A stretch of 64,000 bases of DNA from Hyalella azteca (lineage: Eukaryota > Arthropoda > Malacostraca > Amphipoda > Hyalellidae), in the NCBI RefSeq assembly GCF_000764305.2, contig NW_025930722.1, positions 1-64,000 of the forward strand, in the 5' to 3' direction. A model generated the notes under the pieces. It saw only the letters and a program-made list of their open reading frames with translations. It ran no database searches and was not told the origin of the DNA. The translations under genes and the position numbers were made by a program. Numbering within the stretch: position 1 is the first letter of the stretch; each line of letters opens with the position of its first letter. Shown here one piece after another: positions 46,260-55,740 of the stretch.

Positions 46260-48412
46260 CTGACTAGTGACTAGGTCTGACTACTGACTGACTGAAAACT
46301 GACAGACTGTGAGTCTGTGACAGTCTAAAATAGTTATAACTGAGATTTGAGAATACTGACTACTGAGTAGTGAGTAGACCTTTGATGAACCTGCGCGGGT
46401 GAGTGCCGTCAAAACTAAGACATCTCGGTTGCACGGCAAAAATCTTAATTAACTAATGACGATATATTATCGAAAAGTTAGATTGATCAATAACTTTGGA
46501 ATTTTTACTGTTCCCTTTTTTAGGGTACAGTGCCGTTGGGACTGCTGCCATAAATTTCACAGCAGTTTCAGAGCTACATAGACGCCGCTTCGAAGCTTCA
46601 ATAATATAATCACTGAACAAGAAGAACGAGTTCACGCTGTGAATGCGTGGGAACAGGAACTAATGGTTTTGGGGCGTGGTGATCCTGAAAAAAAAATCAG
46701 GAGTCGGGACTTCATATCGGCTAGCTGCCACGCATCACATATATCAGTGTAGGTAGGAGGAGAAGGAAGGGGGGGTCAGGTAGGAGCAACATTGGTGCAG
46801 AGGTTAGAGGGGTGGGAAAGGTTCAAGAGGGAAGTTATTTGGTATATTATTGCAGTGTCTCATTTTTTGCATTGTGGTCTATGAAGTTTGCATTAGATAT
46901 TGGGATCTCTTAGGCCATAAATATTTGTTTATTTATTTATTACTCATATCTTTACACCCTTCTGGCCTCCATTTTCGCCAACCTCTTCCTCTCCCTCAAT
47001 CTCCATGCACTCTCCACTCTCACTCATGTCAGTCACCATTGCTGACAGACCCAATATCGTCGCAATCTATTCGTCTCCCGTTCTCTCATACATCATATCA
47101 TAACCATCACCCCTCTTATCCAGTATCACTATTATCATTTACAGTCTCTCATATGCATCACAATCCATCATCAGATGCTCCACAGTTTCCCTCTCAACTC
47201 TGTGAGAGGGAAATATCCTCTCTTCTTTCATCCCACCTGTATGTCCGGGCATTCACGTGAATCACGCCTCATGTAACTCACACTTGCGTACTATTACATG
47301 ATACTCAATCTTCACCCCACTTGCATATGGCAGTTTTCCTGCATGAAATGAAATGCAGAAAATCTAACAAATTTCTCAATGATATATATGTTCATTCTTT
47401 CTTTGTCAGTTTTGCGGGAGCCTCTAAAGACTAGTCCAATGCGGCCCCATATATATGTTTCATATATGTGCAAACTGACTGAGAATAATTTCCGCTAATT
47501 GGTCCGCTGATGGTTTTCAAATTTCGCTGAAAAGCTAATCCGATGAGGAAAAAGTTAGCTTCGCTAATTAGCGGTTGGCGAAACTCTGCCCATCACTGCG
47601 TAAAACAATGCTATTAAAACGGAGAACAATATAACCACGAGCAAATAACTTGGAACAGATCCAAACTATATCAAAAACATTTTAAATTAGTTGATATGGC
47701 CAATTATCAAGGGTTATGCGCGGGAAAATTGCGTGATTTCGGTGCTTGAATGGAGGCAATGTTGCGTAATATTTTTGGTTATGCTGATTTTTATTCCTTT
47801 TAATTGACACCTAAGCGGAGAATAATTTTTTTGTCGAAGTTCTCATCGCCGCATTGCGAAAATCCGTTTATTTAAATGTTTAATTGTATCCAAGTCTATT
47901 CTCAATTGACTATGTTATGTATGGTTAAGTTGCAAATCTGCAGTTTCAATTACCGGGTGGATAGCTAGAGGTTAGCATAGCCCAAGTCCACAGTGCGATT
48001 CATATACCTTCCCGAGCGTAACGCAGCCGGGCATCTTCACGGCTTTTGACACAAAGCGCAAAAATTCTGCATCACGTCACTATTAACATCGCATCACAAC
48101 AGCTATTAGCAGTTACTCAGTTCAAAATTCTGCATCACGTCACTATTAACATCGCATCACAACAGCTATTAGCAGCTAATCAGTTCAAAATTCTGCTTCA
48201 CGTCACAGAAATAAGGGTAATGAAAGTATAACAGAATGCAAGTGATTTGAGATGATAACTTTATTATTCAAGTTTAAAATTCATAATGTTTTTCTCAATC
48301 ATATCAACGTCCTCTGGAAAAATGAATATACACTCAGAGAAATAATTAAACAGCTTCCGCCTTAAATTAATTAATTAATTAAACACTTTTTCACCTTGTG
48401 TATAATCATCCT

Positions 48413-48659
48413 GGGGCCGGATTATCAAAACTTCGTAACTTTTTGTACTTACGACAAAAAAGTTGTGGTACGTAAGTACACCCTAATTTTGGCATTATCA
48501 AAACTTTCGTACGCAAGTCTTTGCTAAAAGCGTAAATAAAGCGTAAATGTTTTTCCGGCGCAAATGTTTTGATAATACCACCGCTAGTATTACTTAGTCA
48601 TAGCAACGCCACTCGTAAGTCGATTTTGCGTACTTACGAAGTTTTGATAATACGGCCCC
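48413..48659 (-). mobile_element. 247 bp MITE, GGGGCCG-ended family (copy 2)
   Basis: Same family as 32031-32270 but in opposite orientation. It begins GGGGCCGGATTATCAAAACT and ends in CGGCCCC. Copy A preserves the uninterrupted site (CATCCTAACCCAG near 42051), so both ends of the insertion are known within one or two bases. Confidence 0.88.
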
Positions 48660-49950
48660 TGACCCAGTATTTGCCCTGCAAAACGGCTTATCCTGCAGTG
48701 CTACGTCCGCTCTCGTGCTGTGAGTAAGAACTTAAGTCACTTATTTGGACAATAATTAAGACTTGCATATTTTTCTGACCGTAAAAAGTTGTTCGAAAGG
48801 AAATACGGGTTGTAGTACAGCATTTCCGTATTTAAAGTTCCGTTAAAGTGTAGTACAGCATAAGATGATAAATAAGAAATATAAATTGAGAACGAATTGA
48901 CGAAAGCACATGATCTCGCAGTAGTGAATAAATACTCACCAAAACCACTCTGTTCATTACATTTTGCTACTTTTCGTAAAAAAAACATTAAGTTGTTTAT
49001 ACAGCTATTGTAGGTTTTGACGTATGTTTTATGGCAGCTAATAACGTTTCATTCCAATAGTAAAAACGTGGCACAGAAGAGCTACAACAAAATCGTCAGA
49101 AGAGTTATATATGTTCTAAATATGTTCATTAGAAATTGGGTGGGCTAGAATTTTTTTTGCGTTAGCTTAGATATATCCCTGTATTATTTTAACGTTTAAT
49201 GTGGGACAAGTCGCTGTACGTATGCCGATTGATGAGCACAAGCCCGCTAGTGGCCGATATAGACATTCCAATGCGTTGTGAATGTTCTACAATGCGTTCT
49301 CCAGTGATGATATAACCTCGGTAGCCCACTTTCATGTCATATTTCTTTTTATGTCCTATTGCATCATTGCTGGTCAGGTAACAGAGTATTCTGATCAATT
49401 GAGTAACTTGGGCCATTAGCATTAGCGGATAAACTGTCGTTCCGGAAGCTGAGTAGACAAGAGACGAGACAAGTTGACGGTACATAATGTTACCAGAGAA
49501 CCTATAGACAGAATCCCTTACTTGCTTCATCTTGAGAAGTTCAAAATGTAAAAAATTCCGCTTTCACGTCTCGCGTAGACAAGGAAATTACATTAGTAAT
49601 TTTACGTAACATCAATAAAATTAATCTTTATTTAATTTTCATTCAGAACTTATAACAGTCAGCAGAGTGGCATAGGCATATGGGAAAAAAATCAAGAGAA
49701 AAAAAATTAAAAAAAGTCAAAACGGATAGAAAACGAAGGAAAAAAATATTAAGATAGCCGTATAACTGTGAATACAGGATAACGCGGACCAACTTTTCCA
49801 TCGTATGCGTTTTACAATTTTTAATAGAAGAGAACATCCGGTTTTGCTCGGAATAAGTGAATGGTGGTGAATGGATCCGGCCCCACCAGGACGTGGGCGC
49901 TCTACGTATATCCTATTGTCTGCGTATGTATGCATGGGAGAACAATTGGT

Positions 49951-50046
49951 CAATAAATACGCCATGGAATGCACATTACGCACAATAAATACGCCATGGA
50001 ATGCACATTACGCACAATAAATACGCCATGGAATGCACATTGCGCA
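49951..50046. repeat. Three tandem copies of a 32 bp unit
   Basis: CAATAAATACGCCATGGAAT starts each of three consecutive 32 bp units; the third has one substitution near its end (TTGCGCA for TTACGCA). Confidence 0.9.
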
Positions 50047-51391
50047 ACACTAACATCCGAGTGGATAAAATTTCTGTTCATATTCCTCTTTTTCTTGATA
50101 CTCGACAAAAAGAATTTTATTATTTTTCAATGAATTTTTTGTTTAAAAATATTAGAATCAAATTTTTACGATAAGTGTCGGAATACAATTGTGGCAATAA
50201 TAGGTCAGCATTTAGCATACATAATAGAGCTAAATAAACTACACAGTTATAATTATTTTATGCTTCTGCTATCTAGTGAAGTCTGACCGATTACTAAATT
50301 TGGCAACAATTATTAGCGAGGTTTAGCTGCGAAAATGATGCAACCGATAGAAATTGCAGTTATAAATGTCAGCCAAATTTAAGCGAAACATCTTCTGTTA
50401 GAAATATCGTACAGTAATCTTATACTTCACGCTTATTCTGATCGAATACTTATGCTATTTAACGGCAAGGTGTAAAAACATGTTCAAGTCTCAGCTTGTT
50501 CAAGTCTGAAGACACGGCTTGCTCAAATCTCAAGTCACGGCTAATTGTTCAAGTCTCAAGTCCCGGCTAATTGTTCAAGTCTCAAGTCTCGGCTCGGCAT
50601 AATCAAGTCTCAAGTCTCGGCATATTAAAGTCTCATGAACAAATGAGTTCTCACGCTCGCTAATATTTGCCACGTTTGACGATGCAGTACACAAAGCAAT
50701 CAAACGTCAAAGGCCCTTACTCGTATATCAACGACCTAAGCCTCGTCTCTCGATTGCTAAGGTCAAGGGCCACCTTAGAAGATGACTTATGATGATGACT
50801 TACGTTAACTTACAACGAAACAATGCACTGGCATCAAGCAGCTGTGTTTTGCTGCATCTCAAGATGCTTCAGTCATCCAGGAAGTTGAGCTTCAATAACA
50901 ACTTTCTGAATAGATAAAAAATTACGATTGGAAACGTAAAGAAAATTCACCATTTTTTCATGCCGGAACAGCTGGTTTATATTTATTATTTAGCAAGAGT
51001 ATTCATACCTGACCAGCTGGTGTTAGCTTAGTCTTCCAAGTGATTTTACTCGGACGACTCTCCACGTATATGCTAATAATAATTGATAGATCATGGTGAA
51101 ATTTTATTAATTTCGATATTACCAAATCTACTAATTTAATGGCCTGCAAGTTCACACTCAGTTCAGTTTTATGCATTTATTGTAGACATATATTGTTGAA
51201 TATTGCTTTATTAAGCAAGCAAAGATACCCTCAAGAAAGAGCTAACAGGGACTAACTAGAATTAAAGATGATACATTGCAGATAGCCTCATGATTTCAGA
51301 AATATAAAAAATATCGGCGATTGAATCAATATTCCGTATTTTTTCATTTTAAAAAAGTTGGAGCAGGCATTGAAAAATGTTTAACGTACAA

Positions 51392-52308
51392 ATCTAAAGT
51401 CAGCAGATGCAAAAAGAGAACTCATAAAATCCATCATATATCGTAATTTATAAACCTTTGCAGTGCGATATAAATTATAAAAAGTCGCATATAATCTTTT
51501 GAACAACTACAGCCTGAAGAAACGCATCTTTAGCCTATGTCTGAAAACACATCCTTAGCCTATAATTACACAGTCCGAACAACGTTCAGCCTCAAGTAAC
51601 CTCGGTCTTAAGCCGCACCGCCTTGCCTCCCCTCAACCTTAAATTCCACGACTTGTTTACTCTCAACTTTAAATTAACTCCCTTAATTTTCAACTACCGT
51701 CCCTCGCCCCTACCGCTCCGCGCTAGCACAGCTGAGGTCTGGCTTTTGCAGTCACCTTGCTTCCCGCACTGTTCGAAAAACGGTAAAAAAAACGGTCTCA
51801 CCGGCGTTGTAGTGGCCGGCCGCCACGTGAAAATAAACCGTTTATCCGTTTTTTTTTCTTAGATGTTGTACGGGTTTATTGTGTTAAATTTGAATAAAAA
51901 CGGTCATACGGTGTTTCATTTTACGTGTCTGCTGGCCACTAGAACGCCGGTGAGACCGTTTAACGGTGATTTTTGTTAAAGTGCACACGTGTTTCTGGTG
52001 GGACACTCCCCAAGCGCGGCTTGCCCCGAGTGTGGAGCTACTTTTTTGCCCCCCACTCCACGGAGCTACCTACGGTACACTTCTTCTGCCCGCCATTTCC
52101 TACGGTCCTCCCCATCTCCTCCTTATGGGACAACCCTCAATAGGCTGCAGCCTTCCTGACGTCCGTCTCGACATTTGCCCATCTCCCTCATTTCGCGGTT
52201 GCCCCTTCAGCGCCTGACTCCTGCGCCCCCTCGACGTGCCTTAGCATTCTTTCAAAGTAACGAACATAAATAACCCTTATTTTTAAATTTTACACCTTAA
52301 ATACCCAC
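51392..52308. repeat. 917 bp near-identical copy of 42413-43329
   Basis: Aligned without gaps against copy A I count seven substitutions, six of them within the last 190 bp (near 52127-52195). The block stops at the single N at 52309. Neighbouring duplicated blocks are clearly more diverged, so this block has a different history or is an assembly product. Confidence 0.85.
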
Positions 52309-52309
52309 N

Positions 52310-53167
52310 TATCGAACCCGGTGGAAGTCTAGTAGCTACTTCAAACTATCGCCAGTCATGAAAAGATCCGATCAAATGATACGAGTTTAGATCTATGAAC
52401 AAGGCACGAAAAGGAAAAGAATCGGCGACAGGCCACATCAGGCCTACATTTCAGCGCCGACATCATCATTATGTTAATAAGCTTTTACAGGACTACAGCC
52501 TACAGGTGCAGCTCGATCTTGCCTGCTGGCAGCTGGGTTAAGTGTTAGCCTAACTGCAGTGCAAAACGCATGTGAGGCTCTTGCCAGCTGGGTTAACTGC
52601 TTTACAAAACGCTCTTGGCTGCCAAGTTTAACTGTTTTGAAAAACGCAGGTGCAGCTCCTGCCAGCTCTGTTAACTGCTGTGCAAAACGCAGGTGCGGCT
52701 TTTGCATACATACGCAGGGCACAAACATCAAAACATGAACTGAGCTCAAATTTACAATCGAGTATATGAAGGACTAGTTTAATACGCATGCTTTTTTTTA
52801 TTTCAACAGTATGCTTTAGATTTCGCTATTGCAAACAGACTTACCAATATCTTTGGTTGATGATGGGGGAACTGGATCGCTGTTAGGAAACTCAATAGAA
52901 AAGCTCGTTATTATCGATGAGTTGGCCAGGACGAAATAATTGAAACAGATGAAGTTAACTAAGTATTGCACAATAAGAGAAGAGAGTCTCAAAATTGTGT
53001 TCGGTTGTAAAACGGAAGTCATTGTAAGTTAGGTTGTCAATATTCTATCAGCACGAAAGACTTTATCACTGAGAATAATTTACGCGTTAGCAATGCGTAA
53101 CAAGGGCATTAAAACTGAATGTTAGAGCTTCTAAATTAAGTTTGTTACAGTCTTACAGAATACAGAC
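52310..53167. other. Copy B specific region with a roughly 50 bp tandem repeat
   Basis: After the N at 52309 the sequence is unrelated to copy A. At about 52494-52700 there are four degenerate units containing AAAACGCAGGTGCAGCTC, GCCAGCTGGGTTAACTGC and variants. The minus-strand ORF over this is explained by the repeat. The remainder is AT-rich with no gene seen. Confidence 0.6.
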
Positions 53168-54690
53168 ATTATTCGCCTTCTTCAGTCATCGAAATACGAG
53201 CGTTCGATCAGCACACCACACACCGCGGTGGCCGAAGCTGCACTGACTGACCGTCTGAGACTCTGAGTAAGCTGAGTTACGACTGCGAGTCTGTGACAGT
53301 CTACAATTGTAAAATACTAATTACTGAGATTTGAGAATACTGACTGCTGAGTAGTGAGTAGTGAGTCAGACCTTTGGTGAACCTGCGCGGGCGGGTGCCG
53401 TCAAAACTAAAACATCTCGGTTGTACGGCAAAAATCTTAACTAATGATTTTCACAGCAGTTGAAAAAATGTAAATTTCACAGCAGTTGTAGAGCTACATG
53501 GACGCCGCTACGCAGCTTTAATAATCACCGAACAAGAAGAACGAGTTCACGCTGTGAATGCGTGGGAACAGGAACTAATGGTTTTGGGGCGTGGTGACCC
53601 TGAAAAAAAATCAGGAGTCGGGCCTTCATATCAGCTAGCTGCCACGCATCACACATTTATTAGTGTAGGTAGGAGGAGAGGGAATGATGGTCAGGTAGGA
53701 ACAACATTGGTGATTTGGTGCAGAGGTTAGAGGAGTGGGAAAGTTCGTGTTAAGGGTAGGAAGAAAATAGGTAAAAGTAAGGTTCATGAGGGAAGTTATT
53801 TGGTCTATTATTGCACTGTCCCATTTATTGCACTGTAGTCTAGGAAGTTTGCATTATATATTGAGATCTCTTAGGCTATATTTTTCAGATTTTTACATCA
53901 ATAACTTTTTTGTTAATACGGAAAACCTAACTTCATTTTCAACTCTGGCACTCATAAATCCGTCAATTATGAACGGATTTTATGACTTTCAAGCTAAAAT
54001 TTGGCATTTTCGAGAAAAAAACGCTGAATATTCAAATTTTGTAGCTAATATAATCGCTTTATTTACCTCTTACATATATTTTTTCCCGCTAAAGCCCAGT
54101 TTTCCCCGCTGAATGCGTTGAAAATGTGCTAAATCTAACTGGAAAATAGCTGAATGGGCTACACTGAGTGGAATGCTGGGATAGATTTGGAATATGGCAG
54201 TTTTCCTGCATGAAAGGTAGAAAAATATCAAATTTCTCAATTATATATATCTTTAATATATGTACAAAACTCACTGAGAATAATTTCCGCTAATTGGTCT
54301 GCAGATGGTTTTCAAATTTCGCTGAAAAACTAATCCGATCAGGAAAAAGTTAGCTTCGCTAATTAACGGTTGGTGGAACTTTGTTCATCATTGCGTAAAA
54401 CATTGCTATTAAAACGCAGAGCAACATAACCACGGGCAAAAAACTTGGAACAGATTCAAACTATATAAAAAACATATTAAATTAGTTAATATGGCCAGTA
54501 ATCAAAGGTAATGAGCGGGAAAATTTCGTGATTTCGGTGATTGGATGAAGTCACAGTTGCGTAACATTTTTGGTTGCATTGGGGATTTTTATTCGTTTTA
54601 ATCGACATCTAAGCGGAGAATAATTTTTTTAATCGAATTACTCGTTGCCGCATTGTGAAAATCCGTTTATTTAAATGATCAACTGTTTTT

Positions 54691-55740
54691 AAATATTTGA
54701 AAAAAAAAACAGTTTCAATTACTTACCTTTACTGCGTACGCTGATGAATCCGGAAAGTCACTTCCCAAAGTTAAGTCACTCATACACTTCAAAATATTTT
54801 TTATTCATCCAAACAAAACGATTTCTTTTGAATCTGGACTTCAGCAAGGAAGTTCACACTTTCCACCAAAATGTAGAACTACAACAGCGTAGTAGCGTTG
54901 GTATTTCAATGATTTTCAACATTTTGACTGGAGTAGCAAGAGCGATTTAAACCTTACAGTGGTAGCCGTGAACGCGATTGAGGTCTAATGGCAACGCTAG
55001 TAAAAGTGGGAACAGCGTTGAATAGGCCAAATATAGACATCACAGAATATTTACTGCTTGCTTGAACTTTGAACCCGCCACGCGGATTCAATCGTGCTGT
55101 TCACTACAAAAAAAAAATAAATAAAATAAAATCTAGTAAATTTATTCGTATAAAAAATTTTTGGGTAAAAAAATCTAGTAAATTTATTGCAGTGACTAGT
55201 AATAACTGATTTAATGAGGCTTTCATCTTACAGGAGTTCCAAAACCATATAGGATTTCATAATGAAACACGGACAGTTATGAAATGATTTGTACTAATTT
55301 TTCAAAGGCGTATATTGGACTGATCAACAAGCTCGGCCGTGCTCTAGCTCAAGACCAAGTGCAGCAAGCCGTTCTTATCGCGTGTAGTACCGGCAGCAGA
55401 TGTGAGCGGCACCCAAGTTGTGGATGAGTACAATACTTACCAATCAAATTAGTAACTAATACGAAAGAAACATGAGATCGTTTGCAGTCATTCCGATCGT
55501 CGATGCTAAATCAATGACATATAAACTCGTCAGTAAATGCAACTGGTGATAGAAAAAGGAAAAATTCTAAGACCAATTGAAGCACGAATCCTTATTGATG
55601 AGTGAACTTAATTTCACTGGCGAATTTGAATTTTGTCTTTCATAACATGATCTAGGCTCTAAAAATGGATATACCTTTTTTTAAAGTCATTGATGAAGCA
55701 TCGATATCGCGAAAAGTATGCAAATAATGACGATGTAGCT
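54691..55740. other. Intergenic region downstream of SNRPA1
   Basis: AT-rich with no gene seen. For the minus-strand SNRPA1 transcript, AATAAA hexamers (TTTATT on the plus strand) occur near 55140 and 55180 and are candidate poly(A) signals about 560-600 nt after the stop codon. Confidence 0.4.

Larger units (their letters stand above)
41396..47900. repeat. Tandem segmental duplication, copy A
   Basis: Matches copy B (48057-54690) block by block in the same order and orientation: a satellite-like block with AATTCTGCATCACGTC (41396-41860 vs 48057-48200), a non-coding block ending in a 94 bp identical stretch (42319-42412 vs 48911-49004), a 917 bp block (42413-43329 vs 51392-52308), a short block (45037-45113 vs 53168-53245), and long blocks at about 46.3-46.9 and 47.33-47.89 kb (vs 53.27-53.88 and 54.19-54.68 kb). 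Most blocks are visibly diverged; no protein gene is recognised inside, and ORFs such as 42644-42883 are part of a repeat. Confidence 0.85.
48057..54690. repeat. Tandem segmental duplication, copy B
   Basis: Counterpart of copy A. It differs by a 247 bp MITE (48413-48659), an extra 2,387 bp at 49005-51391 that interrupts what is contiguous in A at 42412/42413, and replacement of sequence after a single N at 52309. It lacks the SINE and the hAT-like element found in A. Within the extra 2.4 kb there is a 32 bp triplicate (49951-50046) and a roughly 30 bp repeat with CAAGTCTCAAGTC (about 50481-50632); no gene is recognised. Confidence 0.85.

Noticed and set aside
46850..47260. 136-residue ORF rich in Ser, His and Pro
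   Set aside because: It lies in duplication copy A where copy B has unrelated or broken sequence; composition follows a T/C-rich strand and there is no domain.
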